The notes beneath the pieces were generated by a model, which ran no database searches, was not told the DNA's origin, and saw only the letters and a list, made by a program, of their open reading frames with translations. Shown here in pieces: positions 28,969 to 38,012 of a stretch of DNA of 64,000 bases. Source of the DNA: an uncultured Eubacterium sp. (GTDB lineage Bacteria > Bacillota > Clostridia > Peptostreptococcales > Anaerovoracaceae); assembly GCA_946555345.1 (NCBI GenBank), contig CAMNSS010000009.1, positions 1-64,000 on the forward strand, given 5' to 3'. A program made the position numbers and the translations under genes. Each line of letters begins with the position of its first letter. The first letter of the stretch is position 1.

Positions 28969-29742
28969 TCATATATACTCATTGCGGATCAACTTAATAA
29001 TGTTCGCATTGATAATGCGCCTTGCCTCGTCAATACCTGCGATTTTCACAATCTCTTCTACTGCCGAATGCATGACCGGTTTCCTGCTGTTTGCATTGTG
29101 GCAGTCGCTTGCCACAAAGTGAACCAGCCCTTCCATAAGCAACACCCGGCACCAGGATCTCCGTTTGTCCGATCTGCCACTGGAAAGAAATCCCCGGGCA
29201 TTGACCTGCATATAAGCGCCCTGCTCGATCAAAGCATCGATGCGCCCGATGTCCTTATAAAGGCAGCCATACCGCTCCACATGGGCCAGGATCGGGCGAT
29301 ACCCTTCCCTGACACAGCTCCTGACAGCCTCTGCCAAAAATTCATATTCTGCATCAGTGGAAAATTCGACCAGCAAGTAATCCGTCCCGCCGATGGTCTT
29401 CGCCCTGCCAGCCTTCACATCCTCCAGGATGCCGGAGCTGTAGTAAAGCTCGTTCCCCATGTAAAGCTTCATGTGCGGGTATTCCTGCCTCATGCACTTC
29501 TTGACAGCGTCGAAAACCTGTTCTGCCCTGCCGGGGTCATACCCGGGGTTGCGCCTGCCGTAATGCGGCGTGGCGATGATGACGCTGATGCCCTCCTGGT
29601 CTGCCTGCCCTGCCATCTGCATGGTTTCTTCCATATCCCTTGCGCCATCGTCAAGCCCCGGCAATATATGGCTGTGGATGTCCATCAGCCTCCACCTAGG
29701 CGCTGCCGGTTCTGTCTTTGATCCCATCCTGCTACTTTGCAT
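28969..29742 (-). CDS. cpsB: tyrosine-protein phosphatase of the PHP family (CpsB/YwqE type)
   Basis: Manganese-dependent phosphatase that removes phosphate from the autokinase. PHP metal motifs are in place: MDIHSHILPGLDDGA, ATPHYGRR, GNELYYS, LAHVERYG and ASDCHN. ATG 29742 has GGAG 6 nt upstream and overlaps the previous gene by 11 bases, giving 257 residues. ATG 29685, at MDIHSH, is the alternative and matches typical family starts. The frame stays open to 29940 only as a shadow of the upstream gene. Confidence 0.9.
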   Translation of the reverse strand: MQSSRMGSKTEPAAPRWRLMDIHSHILPGLDDGARDMEETMQMAGQADQEGISVIIATPHYGRRNPGYDPGRAEQVFDAVKKCMRQEYPHMKLYMGNELYYSSGILEDVKAGRAKTIGGTDYLLVEFSTDAEYEFLAEAVRSCVREGYRPILAHVERYGCLYKDIGRIDALIEQGAYMQVNARGFLSSGRSDKRRSWCRVLLMEGLVHFVASDCHNANSRKPVMHSAVEEIVKIAGIDEARRIINANIIKLIRNEYI

Positions 29743-30691
29743 TGCCTTCTCCTGCCTTGCTTTCCATTTCACGGCTCGTCTTCTGTACAACCTTCGTCGG
29801 GTCGTAATTCTCCTGGCCAAACAATTCCGTGTGCAGCCTGCTGACATTGCTTTGCAGCGTCTGCGGCATGATATAACCTGTCTCATGCAAAGTTTCCGGC
29901 GATGTGGTGAATGGCCATATGATATTTGCCGTATGCTCATATACCGCCATTTCCGTCAAGGTTGCCGTTACCTTGTCCCTGCTCATGCCCCGCCGGACCG
30001 CTTTTTCAAGCAGCTCGTCCATGACCGGCGCCAGTTCGGAGGATTTCATGGTTTTCACCTTGGCAAACGCCGCCATGAATACGGTCTGCATATTATGGCC
30101 TGTCCTGGCGAAATCCACGGCTTCTGCGCCCATCATCACCTGGGCAGACCCGTCATCAGCCGCTATTTCAACGCCCCCGATGGAATCCACCAGGCCTGCG
30201 ACCGCATCCCATTCAAGCGCCAGCCCTTCCCGGATGTTTAAATCGAGGTTCTGGTTTATCACTTTAATAAGCCGGTCCATCCCGCCGTCATTATATGCAT
30301 CTGCCGCAGCGCCATACTTTCCCTTCTGTATTTTTAAATATGTATCCCCATCTATAGAGAACATTTTCATTTCATCTTGATTATTATGGATGCTGATGAT
30401 GATGAAATCATCGTTTGCCTGCCCGCTTTCATCCGTCTGGCTGCTTTGTCCAATGCCAAAAACAACCAGGTTTCTGTAGTCCTTTAACGCTTCATCCACG
30501 CCCGGGCCGATCCCGAGGTATTCATCCCCGTAAATGGTCGTTTCCTGCCCTGCGCTAGCCGGGTCATCCGCCCTTGCGCCCCGCACGCCAACGGCGATAA
30601 TCGCAATCAGCACGAAAAGCGCGGCTATGATCCCAGCAATCAGCAGAATCCGTGTCGTTTTTCCCTTTTTTCCTTGCGTTCTTCCTGCCAT
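29732..30691 (-). CDS. LytR-CpsA-Psr-like protein with altered active site
   Basis: A 319-residue membrane-anchored protein: basic tail, one transmembrane helix (about 14-36), then an LCP-like extracellular domain. LCP enzymes attach polymers to the wall. Here the usual SIPRDT is SIDGDTY, the conserved arginine being absent, and the later RMxRQ-type motif reads GHNMQTVFM. Binding and catalytic arginines therefore seem lost, and it may be a non-catalytic relative. ATG 30691 follows GGGAGGAG. A second, normal LCP gene lies at 32561-33742. Confidence 0.75.
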   Translation of the reverse strand: MAGRTQGKKGKTTRILLIAGIIAALFVLIAIIAVGVRGARADDPASAGQETTIYGDEYLGIGPGVDEALKDYRNLVVFGIGQSSQTDESGQANDDFIIISIHNNQDEMKMFSIDGDTYLKIQKGKYGAAADAYNDGGMDRLIKVINQNLDLNIREGLALEWDAVAGLVDSIGGVEIAADDGSAQVMMGAEAVDFARTGHNMQTVFMAAFAKVKTMKSSELAPVMDELLEKAVRRGMSRDKVTATLTEMAVYEHTANIIWPFTTSPETLHETGYIMPQTLQSNVSRLHTELFGQENYDPTKVVQKTSREMESKAGEGNAK

Positions 30692-30867
30692 TGTCTCCTC
30701 CCTAGTCCATCCAGCCAAGGCCGCCCGCATTGCGGACAGCCCCGCCGGATGCCATGGCTCTTGGCGGCCGGGCATATGCCCAGCCGCAAAATCCTATTTC
30801 CGCCACACAAAACCAAATTGTAACCTATTTTATGTTCTAGCTGCCTGCGGCCGTAAAGCCGCCCGCA

Positions 30868-31461
30868 TTAGAATCCCGTCTTAGGAGACTTACCTTTATT
30901 AGCGGCTGCATCTATAGTTACGGCTGCTGCTGCATCCGTGTTGGCCTGCTGCTTGATCATAGCCAGGTAAACAGGGGACAGGCCATCAAGTGTAACCTCG
31001 ATTGTACCATCCGCTTTTACCTCGCACGGCACAACTTCCCAAACGCCTGGGGATTTCTCGTGCAGCACATAAACAGTTGTGCCAGCTTTTACGCCAGGAA
31101 CAGCCATGGTGAATTTAACGGTGCTTCCTGCTACAGACACCACTGAGCCGTTTTCCTGGTACGTAAGGTTCATTGCATCCAGGATGACAATTTCTTCATT
31201 AGCCTTCACAGTAACGCCGGTTTTCTCTTTCACGAGATTCTCTGCTTCCGTTTTGCTTATCTGCGTCTGCGGCGGTATCGCCGTGCCGATAATGTCGCCA
31301 CTCGCAGAGCTGCCGTCGATCGTCACCGTCCCCTGGCTAACCTTGCCTGGCGCGGGGTCTGCCGGGCTTGTGTTTTCATCAGCAGCGAATGCGCTCGTGC
31401 TCATTGCCATGAGCAGAGCCATCGCTGCAACAGCTGCAATCAGTTTGCTCAGTTTTCTCAT
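30868..31461 (-). CDS. small secreted protein ending in SPKTGF
   Basis: A 197-residue exported protein: signal peptide (residues 1-27, cut after SAFA), then a probable beta-sandwich region (TVKFTMAVPGVKAGTTVYVL, EVTLDGLSPVYLAMI) and an alanine-rich linker. It ends NKGKSPKTGF and stops. SPKTG resembles a sortase motif, but the hydrophobic helix and basic tail that should follow are missing, and no other frame downstream supplies them. AAAGGAGGGG precedes the start. The neighbouring gene encodes a class B sortase. Function unknown. Confidence 0.8.
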   Translation of the reverse strand: MRKLSKLIAAVAAMALLMAMSTSAFAADENTSPADPAPGKVSQGTVTIDGSSASGDIIGTAIPPQTQISKTEAENLVKEKTGVTVKANEEIVILDAMNLTYQENGSVVSVAGSTVKFTMAVPGVKAGTTVYVLHEKSPGVWEVVPCEVKADGTIEVTLDGLSPVYLAMIKQQANTDAAAAVTIDAAANKGKSPKTGF

Positions 31462-31507
31462 TATCTTCCCCTCCTTTCTCCAATAGTCCCGTTTTGTGTG
31501 GCATTTA

Positions 31508-31534
31508 TATTAAAATGACCGGGTCATTTTAATA
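31508..31534 (-). promoter_or_regulatory. 13-bp perfect palindrome upstream of the SPKTGF protein gene
   Basis: TATTAAAATGACC, one central base, then its exact inverse. It ends 46 bp before the start codon, with TAATAT at its edge as a possible -10. It looks like an operator, so this gene may have its own regulated promoter inside the cluster. A terminator role is less likely because no T-run follows. Confidence 0.55.
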
Positions 31535-31607
31535 CCGTAAATATATCCCATGGGCGTTCTCTTTGCCGCCCGTTTGCCTTGGCGCAGCAAGCGATCCTTT
31601 TTTCCCT

Positions 31608-32564
31608 TCACTGCCCCTTCTCCACGGCGTCAACCAAAAGCCCGCTCACGATCCAGCGCTGGTTCGGATGCCCGGCAATGCAGGTCGATAAGGAAACCAC
31701 ATGGCTTCCCGGCTGCACGCTGACGTTTCCGTTGATATGCCCCGTCATCTGCGCTTTCAGGTCTGAAACATAGCGGCTAAATTCCGCATCGTCCCTAAAC
31801 GAACCATAATCACCCAAGATGTACCTGTCATCAAACGCCACGGCCGCAAAGATATGGTACTTAAATGTCCGGCCTGGCTGGTAGATATAGAAATACGGGT
31901 TCTCCTGAAAAAACGCTTCATCCTCATATTTATGGAGCTGCGAGAACATCGTCTTGTTTTTTAAATTATGCCCGTAGACGACCGTTACGGGGTCGCTGAA
32001 ATCAACCATGTTGTACTTTTCGATATAGATCGACCCAGGAAGCCCCGCTTTGTGGTCGATGGTCGTGTTGAGGTAGTAGTCATCCGCCTTTTCCACGCTG
32101 CACAAGACCGGGTAATCCACGTTCGTCCCTGGGACTTTGAGCCAGCCGATGACATCTGTGTTGATTTCCCATAACGCTTCAAAATCAACGGTATTTCCGT
32201 ACGGGTCTGCTTTGGTATCGATCACTGCCTGCTGCATTTGCAGGTACGCATCCTGCGACCGCTCCGGGTCTGCCCCTGTCATGTATCGATACAGGGCAAT
32301 CCCGCCGATGAGGGCAGCCAGCATAACGGCTACGGCAATGCCGGCGACCAGTTTTTTCCGGTTCTTCTGGGGCGGCCTCTGGTGTTCTTCCATGCCTGCG
32401 CCTGCAAAGCCTGCGCTCTGCTGCCCTGGCGGCTTTTGCATTGGCGGCTCCTGGTTTTCGGGGGAGATTGTTTCCGTCTGGCCCATATCTTGTCTATTCA
32501 TCCCATTTTTCCCGTTCATCGGGCTTTCCTCAGTTTTCCTGTTTTCTTCACCCATTTCCTTCAT
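31608..32564 (-). CDS. class B sortase
   Basis: A 318-residue membrane transpeptidase. A long charged, proline-rich cytoplasmic N-terminus precedes one transmembrane helix (about 72-92). The sortase barrel shows the class B pattern NTDVIGWLKVPGTNVDYPV, catalytic His in VVYGHN, Cys in SLSTC and Arg in NQRWIVS. Its start overlaps the LCP gene stop (ATGA). Likely substrates are the SPKTGF protein next door and the NPRTG-type protein at 4048-6675. Placement in a capsule cluster is unusual. Confidence 0.9.
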   Translation of the reverse strand: MKEMGEENRKTEESPMNGKNGMNRQDMGQTETISPENQEPPMQKPPGQQSAGFAGAGMEEHQRPPQKNRKKLVAGIAVAVMLAALIGGIALYRYMTGADPERSQDAYLQMQQAVIDTKADPYGNTVDFEALWEINTDVIGWLKVPGTNVDYPVLCSVEKADDYYLNTTIDHKAGLPGSIYIEKYNMVDFSDPVTVVYGHNLKNKTMFSQLHKYEDEAFFQENPYFYIYQPGRTFKYHIFAAVAFDDRYILGDYGSFRDDAEFSRYVSDLKAQMTGHINGNVSVQPGSHVVSLSTCIAGHPNQRWIVSGLLVDAVEKGQ

Positions 32565-33742
32565 TCCTCCTGCCCTGTTTCCTTGGCTTCTTCATAGAAA
32601 ATGCCGATTACCAGCTCTTTCAGTTTTTTCTGGTCTGCAATGTAAACATCGTATTTCACGTCATAATCTACGCCGTATTCCTCCATGTACGCCTTGCCGG
32701 TCATGCCATCGCCTGGAATCCGCACGACTTCCATCTGTTCCGCCGCTATCTGTGAAAAGCGATCCGTGAAGGAAACCATGTCCTCCGTGGTAATGTTGGT
32801 GTCCATATTAGCGCCTAGCCGCTCATAAAGATTAAACAGGCTCTCTACGCTTTCATCGGCAAAGCTTTTCAACTTTTGCAGGTACGCGAGGATGTACTGC
32901 TTCTGCCTGTCCATGCGCGAAAGCGTACTGCCATGGACATTGGTATCCCGGTAATGGACATAGTCAAACGCCATGTTCCCGTCCAAATGTACCGTGCGCC
33001 CCTGGACAAAGGATGGATGCAAGCCTGTCATATTTTCGAGGACCTCCACGTCCACGCCGCCTGCCTCATCGTTTAAAACCGGCACGGCTTCAAAATTGAC
33101 GGCACAGTATTTCTCAATAGGAATGCCATACAGCAATCTGGAAACCGCCTCCACCATCAATTCCCCGCTCTGCTCCGGCGTCCTGCCGAATGCATACTGG
33201 TATGTCAGCACCAGATCCTTTTCGCCAGCCTCGTTGCCGTCCTCGTCCGTTACCGTGACAGGCGTTACCGTCTCGCGCGGGATCGCGATGATGTCCATTG
33301 AATTTTCCGCAGAATCCAGGCTCACAAGCAAAATGGCGTCCGCCATGCCGAGGCTTCCCGTGCCGCGCCTCGCATCCATCGGCAAATCCTTGTCAATCCC
33401 CATGAAAAGGATGTTGGTGCGGCTTTCATCATACCGGTATTCCTTGCCGCTGTAGAGGATCGTCCTCTCCTCCTTCGTCTGCTCTTCCTGCGGTTTTTGC
33501 CCAGCGAAGATCTGGAATACGATTATGAGCGCCACCAGGATCATGGCAACCACCGCCACCAGGATCACTGCAAGCGTACGGTTGGAAAGCCCCTTGCGCA
33601 AAGAAGCTTCCCCGGGCGGATTGTCCGCAAGGTTTTGGCGGTCGGGAACCGCCATGCCTGTTTCCCCGGGCGGATTGCCGCGCTGGACATCCGCCCCGGC
33701 CTCGTATTCAGTTGTGCAGTTTTTCCCTGCTGGCTGTGTCAT
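32561..33742 (-). CDS. LytR-CpsA-Psr family wall-polymer transferase
   Basis: A 393-residue protein with a cytoplasmic tail, one transmembrane helix (about 55-75) and an LCP domain. Conserved residues are present: FMGID, DAILLVSLD, AIPRETVTPV with the key arginine, FDYVHYRD and SRMDRQKQY. LCP enzymes transfer polyprenyl-linked glycopolymers to peptidoglycan, so this is the probable capsule anchor. ATG 33742 follows GGGAGG. It starts 21 bp after galE and is coupled to the sortase gene. Confidence 0.9.
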   Translation of the reverse strand: MTQPAGKNCTTEYEAGADVQRGNPPGETGMAVPDRQNLADNPPGEASLRKGLSNRTLAVILVAVVAMILVALIIVFQIFAGQKPQEEQTKEERTILYSGKEYRYDESRTNILFMGIDKDLPMDARRGTGSLGMADAILLVSLDSAENSMDIIAIPRETVTPVTVTDEDGNEAGEKDLVLTYQYAFGRTPEQSGELMVEAVSRLLYGIPIEKYCAVNFEAVPVLNDEAGGVDVEVLENMTGLHPSFVQGRTVHLDGNMAFDYVHYRDTNVHGSTLSRMDRQKQYILAYLQKLKSFADESVESLFNLYERLGANMDTNITTEDMVSFTDRFSQIAAEQMEVVRIPGDGMTGKAYMEEYGVDYDVKYDVYIADQKKLKELVIGIFYEEAKETGQEE

Positions 33743-33763
33743 GATTTCCTCCCTTGGGTGATT

Positions 33764-34807
33764 TCACAAGCCCTTTGCTTGCCTCTGCATCCTTCCGCTA
33801 TTCTTGTATCCTTCCGGGTTCTGTTTCTGCCAATTCCATGCATCCCGGCACATATCCTCCAATGTCTTCCCTGCCTTCCAGCCCAAAACGACCTGCGCTT
33901 TGCTCACATCCGCATAGCTTTCCGCAACGTCCCCCTTGCGCCTTGCTGTAATTTGGTAAGGGATTTCAACGCCGTTTGCCCGCTCGAATGCCCGCACGAC
34001 TTCCAAAACGCTGTATCCTTTCCCCGTTCCCAGGTTGAATACTTCCATCCCCCTGTGCTCCTGCGCATATTGCAGAGCCTTCACATGGCCCTTCGCCAAA
34101 TCCACCACATGGATATAGTCGCGAATCCCGGTTCCGTCCTTCGTGTCGTAGTCATTCCCAAAGATGCTGAGTTTCCCTAATTTGCCCGATGCGACCTGCT
34201 GTATGTACGGCATCAGGTTGTTCGGAATCCCCTTGGGGTCTTCCCCGAGCAGTCCGCTTTCGTGGGCTCCGACTGGGTTGAAATAGCGCAATATAACTGC
34301 AGTAAACCCCGTCTCAGCCTTAGCAACATCCCTTAAAACCTGTTCGCACATAAGTTTTGTCCACCCATACGGGTTGGTGCATCCCGTACCCATTCCCTCA
34401 TCAAAAGGCGCTGTTTGCGATGTTCCGTATACGGTCGCCGACGAGCTGAAAATGATTGTGTCCACCCCAAAGGCCTTCATCGTTTTCAGCGTGGCAATCA
34501 GTGAGGAAAGGTTGTTTTCATAATACTTCAACGGCTGTTGCACCGATTCTGCGACCGCTTTGTATCCGGCGAAGTGTACCACTGCATCGATTTTGTGCTT
34601 CAAAAAAACCTGCCGCATCTTTTCTTCATCGCCCGCATCAGCATCATAAGCCGCCAGCCTTCCCGCCACTTTCCCGATACGGCTTATGATTTCAGGACTA
34701 CTGTTGCTGTAGTTATCCACGACGATTACTTCATGCCCTTCGTTTATTAATTCAACTGCTGTATGGGAGCCTATGTACCCGGCTCCGCCTGTCAGTAAAA
34801 TGTTCAT
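33764..34807 (-). CDS. galE: UDP-glucose 4-epimerase
   Basis: A 347-residue short-chain dehydrogenase-type epimerase that interconverts UDP-glucose and UDP-galactose (or the N-acetyl forms). The NAD-binding GGAGYIGSH is at the N-terminus, the catalytic Ser/Tyr region reads SSSATVYG and PYGWTKLMCE, and RYFNPVGAHESG is the GalE hallmark. ATG 34807 is chosen from the family start MNILLTGG. It supplies a galactose-type donor for the capsule. It lies 43 bp after the phosphatase gene. Confidence 0.94.
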   Translation of the reverse strand: MNILLTGGAGYIGSHTAVELINEGHEVIVVDNYSNSSPEIISRIGKVAGRLAAYDADAGDEEKMRQVFLKHKIDAVVHFAGYKAVAESVQQPLKYYENNLSSLIATLKTMKAFGVDTIIFSSSATVYGTSQTAPFDEGMGTGCTNPYGWTKLMCEQVLRDVAKAETGFTAVILRYFNPVGAHESGLLGEDPKGIPNNLMPYIQQVASGKLGKLSIFGNDYDTKDGTGIRDYIHVVDLAKGHVKALQYAQEHRGMEVFNLGTGKGYSVLEVVRAFERANGVEIPYQITARRKGDVAESYADVSKAQVVLGWKAGKTLEDMCRDAWNWQKQNPEGYKNSGRMQRQAKGL

Positions 34808-34850
34808 CGCTCCGCATTTCCCTCCACCAAGGATTATTGTGCCAAAATGC

Positions 34851-35357
34851 TCATTTGGCTTCTTTTTCAAAAGATATAACCCATTCTATAAATTCCCGGA
34901 CAGCCCCGTCCCCGCCATTTTTAGAGCAAACGCAGTCTGCCATATCTTTGATTGCTTTCACCGCATCCGCCGGACAGCCTGCCAGCCCGCCAGCAGCCTT
35001 GATTGGTTCCATGCACTGTAAATCCAATATGTCGTCCCCTATATATGCGCAATCTTCATACGAGTAATCCACATTGTCTTTTTTCCCCTGTTCAGCTAAT
35101 ATTTCCGTGAGCTTGCGCCTCTTATCCCGCACGCCTTGATATACATATTCAATATCCAATTCGTTACAGCGATTCTCCAGCATCCTGCTGCTGCGCGCGG
35201 TAATAATGACCGGGATCATCCCATGCTCCGGGAGCATCTCTTTGATTGCATATCCGTCTTTCACGTCAAATGATTTGAACAATTCCCCATCTGCCCCCAT
35301 ATGGATTTTTCCGTCCGTCAACGTCCCGTCAACGTCCATCACAATAAACTTTGCCAT
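34851..35357 (-). CDS. KdsC-like HAD phosphatase
   Basis: A 168-residue HAD hydrolase without a cap domain, like KdsC and the phosphatase part of bacterial CMP-sialate systems. Motif I is MDVDGTLTDG, motif II Thr in IITARSS, motif III Lys in RDKRRK, motif IV GDDILDLQ. KdsC enzymes remove phosphate from 3-deoxy-keto-sugar acids before CMP activation. Here it probably acts on the product of the neighbouring aldolase/ThDP enzymes. No kdsA or neuB gene is in the window. Confidence 0.88.
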   Translation of the reverse strand: MAKFIVMDVDGTLTDGKIHMGADGELFKSFDVKDGYAIKEMLPEHGMIPVIITARSSRMLENRCNELDIEYVYQGVRDKRRKLTEILAEQGKKDNVDYSYEDCAYIGDDILDLQCMEPIKAAGGLAGCPADAVKAIKDMADCVCSKNGGDGAVREFIEWVISFEKEAK

Positions 35358-35374
35358 GATGCTAATCTTTTTCC

Positions 35375-36971
35375 TCAGTTATGTAAAATGCTTTCAATCT
35401 TTGCCGCAATATCCTCGTCAAGAAGCGGCCTCGTTTCCCCAGAATCCCAATGGATCTTCGGGATCAGCATCGTATCCTCCGGCATATTGATGTCGAGCAA
35501 GCACGCCTCATCGTCCGTAAACCATCCGGCATACTGATCAAGCTCATGATACGTTGCGATTGCCGCCGCCTTTATCCCGTATGCATCGGAGATTTTTTTA
35601 AAGTCCGGCACGGAATAACCACTGCTTGCAGTCGTCTGCGCAAACCTCGAACCATATGAAACGTGCTGTATTTCACTTATCTTGCCTAAGACCCCATTGT
35701 TTAAAATAAGAATCTTGATTGGAAGGTTTTCCCGCTTTACTGTCTCCAATTCCTGTATATTCATCTGAAAGCCGCCATCGCCCGTAATGCAGTAAACGAT
35801 CCCTTTGCCATTTGCGATTGAAGCGCCGATTGCGAACGGAAGACTGCATCCCATGGAGCCATACCCCCCGCCGATCAATATTCTGCCTTCATTTCCTTTC
35901 AATGCCAGCGACTGTGCGCACCAGCATTCATTTTGCCCTACATCAACGGCAACTGTCGGATTTTCCGGCAAAAGGGAAGCTATTTTTTCGACGGCAAGAT
36001 TTCCGGTTTCCCTGTCGCTTTTTTCTAAAAGGCTCTTTGCTTTTAAGCATCTGTTATGCCAGTCGGAATAATCCGGCACATTCTCCGCCAAGAGCAGCTT
36101 CATGAACTCCGTTGCATCCATCAAATACTTCTCTTCATCTTCCTTTATATTGCGGCTCAGTTCATATTCATCTATATCAGCGCGTATCAGCTCTGCATTT
36201 GGGGCAAAATTGCCTAAAATATGCCCTACCTGCCTTAACCCCAGCCTGGCTCCTACGGAAATCAGCAGATCACATTTTGAAAGGATGATATTTGCGATCC
36301 TGTTCCCATATGTTCCAATAAATCCAATCCGCATCTCATCCTGCGCCATGTCTACGGCATTCATGGTCGTAAGCACAGGTATTTTCGTCTTTTTGGCAAA
36401 TTCAATTACCAGGCTGGCAGCCCCTGCTGAACGTGCGCCATTACCGACAAGCAATACGGGTCTTTTGGATGTTGTATGGAAAATCAATCAAAACGCCCCC
36501 TTTCCTCCCCAGCATAGCCATGTTGTACGCCCGGGAAATTATTTCTGGAAATTCTTCTGCATCGCCGGGCGTCACAGAGTATTTCGTGATATGCCTTGCC
36601 ATGGAAACGATATCCATCTCTTGAAACCCATTCTGCCTGATGCCTGAAAACCCTTTTATCTCATTCGTAGGAACATTCCCGCATATCCCCATTACAGGAA
36701 TGCCGTCGAACCATGCATCCGCAAGCCCCCCGAGCGCATTGACCGCACCGGGGCCAGACGTTGTAAAATAGACCCCCAGCTTGCCGCTCGTCCTCGCATA
36801 GCCATTGGCGGCAAAGGAACAGCCTTGTTCATTGTAACAAACATGGACATTGATCTCCTTCCTGCCATGCAACGCATCCATAAAAGGGGCGATATACCCG
36901 CCCGCATATCCAAATACATCCGTTATTTCTTTTTTTACCAGGAAATCAACTAAATACTCTGAACAATTCAT
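35375..36971 (-). pseudogene. acetolactate-synthase-like ThDP enzyme, split by a single frameshift
   Basis: Two frames make one enzyme of about 530 residues. The N-terminal part (36971 to about 36465) has the ThDP-activating glutamate in YNEQGCSFAANGYAR. The C-terminal part (to 35375) has central domain PVLLVGNGAR and the ThDP motif GDGGFQMN...NN. Frame is lost at the T4 run 36463-36466; removing one base gives PYNIQRPVLLVGNGAR. Family members join two keto acids or decarboxylate one. The gene sits 8 bp after an aldolase gene and is followed by a KdsC-like phosphatase. Everything else looks intact, so a recent mutation or base-calling error is likely. Confidence 0.82.
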
Positions 36972-36979
36972 GGAACAAC

Positions 36980-38011
36980 CTATCTCCTTTTCCTGTATTC
37001 TTCATACGTGTTTTGCAATAAGGTAAAATCGCCTTTTGAATAATCTGCCCCGTACCGTTTTCTTTTTTCAAGATCCATGCTATGGATGATTTCATATGCC
37101 TCTTTTGCCGTGCATCCGGTATTGTCCTTGAGGTAATTTACATTATCAATGTGCGAACTCTCGCATCCGCAGATAAACATCGGAAGATCATACCCCCAGC
37201 AGATTGTTTTTCTAAGCGGTACGATGTATTTCTCTATTGTTTCCAAAAGGATTGGCATGTCATAATGTTTGCCGTATCTCGCATTGAGGAAACTTGCGAT
37301 TGCTTCGGTGCAAGCATTTCCCGCACCTCTTCCCATGCCCAGCAAGGAACCGTCTACCGCCACGCTCCTATCCGTTTCTGCAGCCATCGTGATTAATTGT
37401 TCGGCAAGGGCGCATGACAGGCGCAGATTGTCATGTGAATGCAAGCCTATCTTTATCGCATCGTCAAGAAGTTTGTCTGCCTGCCCGAATATCTCACATA
37501 ACGCATCCAGATGCATTGAACCGAACGTGTCAACGATGGCAAATGCTTCCGGCTTTATTTCATTCACATCTCCTATGAGTTCTTCCCTCTCTTCATCGGT
37601 ATAGCCCGGCGCATCCATCGGCTGGACGAACACATGATAGCCTTTGGATTTCGCCGCCTTGCAAAATGCAAGCGCCTCTTTCCGTTCATGCTTTGCAAAG
37701 GAGATGCGAAGGCTTTCAAATGATTTCCCGTCACAATCATCAAGCAATTCTATTGAATACCTGCTGTTATCGCAAAACCCTACAAACTCGCTGTCTCCCT
37801 TAAAGGAAGGAATATACTTTCTTGCGTCCTTGGAATTATTGTATACAAGGGATTCGCCATCGTTCTTCCTCTGTAGGAATCCTGTCTCGATATAGTCAAT
37901 CCCGGCGCGCACAAGCCCATCGATAACCCCGTCTATAAATTCCGGGGGGAAATTCTTTCCTGCCAGATAGCCGCCATCCCTGATCGTACAATCCGATATC
38001 TGTATGCTCAT
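36980..38011 (-). CDS. DRE-TIM metallolyase-type aldolase
   Basis: A 343-residue TIM-barrel enzyme related to 4-hydroxy-2-oxovalerate aldolase and HMG-CoA lyase. It has the metal-binding DCTIRDGGY at residues 7-15 and LHSHDN at 190-195, with GMGRGAGN after. Such enzymes make or break a C-C bond beside a keto acid. Homologues of this form (aldolase catalytic domain next to a ThDP enzyme) occur in surface-polysaccharide loci. ATG 38011 follows AAAGGAG and sits 1 bp after the cytidylyltransferase stop, so the two are coupled. Confidence 0.85.
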   Translation of the reverse strand: MSIQISDCTIRDGGYLAGKNFPPEFIDGVIDGLVRAGIDYIETGFLQRKNDGESLVYNNSKDARKYIPSFKGDSEFVGFCDNSRYSIELLDDCDGKSFESLRISFAKHERKEALAFCKAAKSKGYHVFVQPMDAPGYTDEEREELIGDVNEIKPEAFAIVDTFGSMHLDALCEIFGQADKLLDDAIKIGLHSHDNLRLSCALAEQLITMAAETDRSVAVDGSLLGMGRGAGNACTEAIASFLNARYGKHYDMPILLETIEKYIVPLRKTICWGYDLPMFICGCESSHIDNVNYLKDNTGCTAKEAYEIIHSMDLEKRKRYGADYSKGDFTLLQNTYEEYRKRR

Positions 38012-38012
38012 A

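Noticed and set aside
36463-36466. Programmed -1 frameshifting in the ThDP enzyme gene
   Set aside because: The second half lies in the +1 frame relative to the first, the wrong direction for an A-rich -1 slippery site, and no stimulatory structure was evident.
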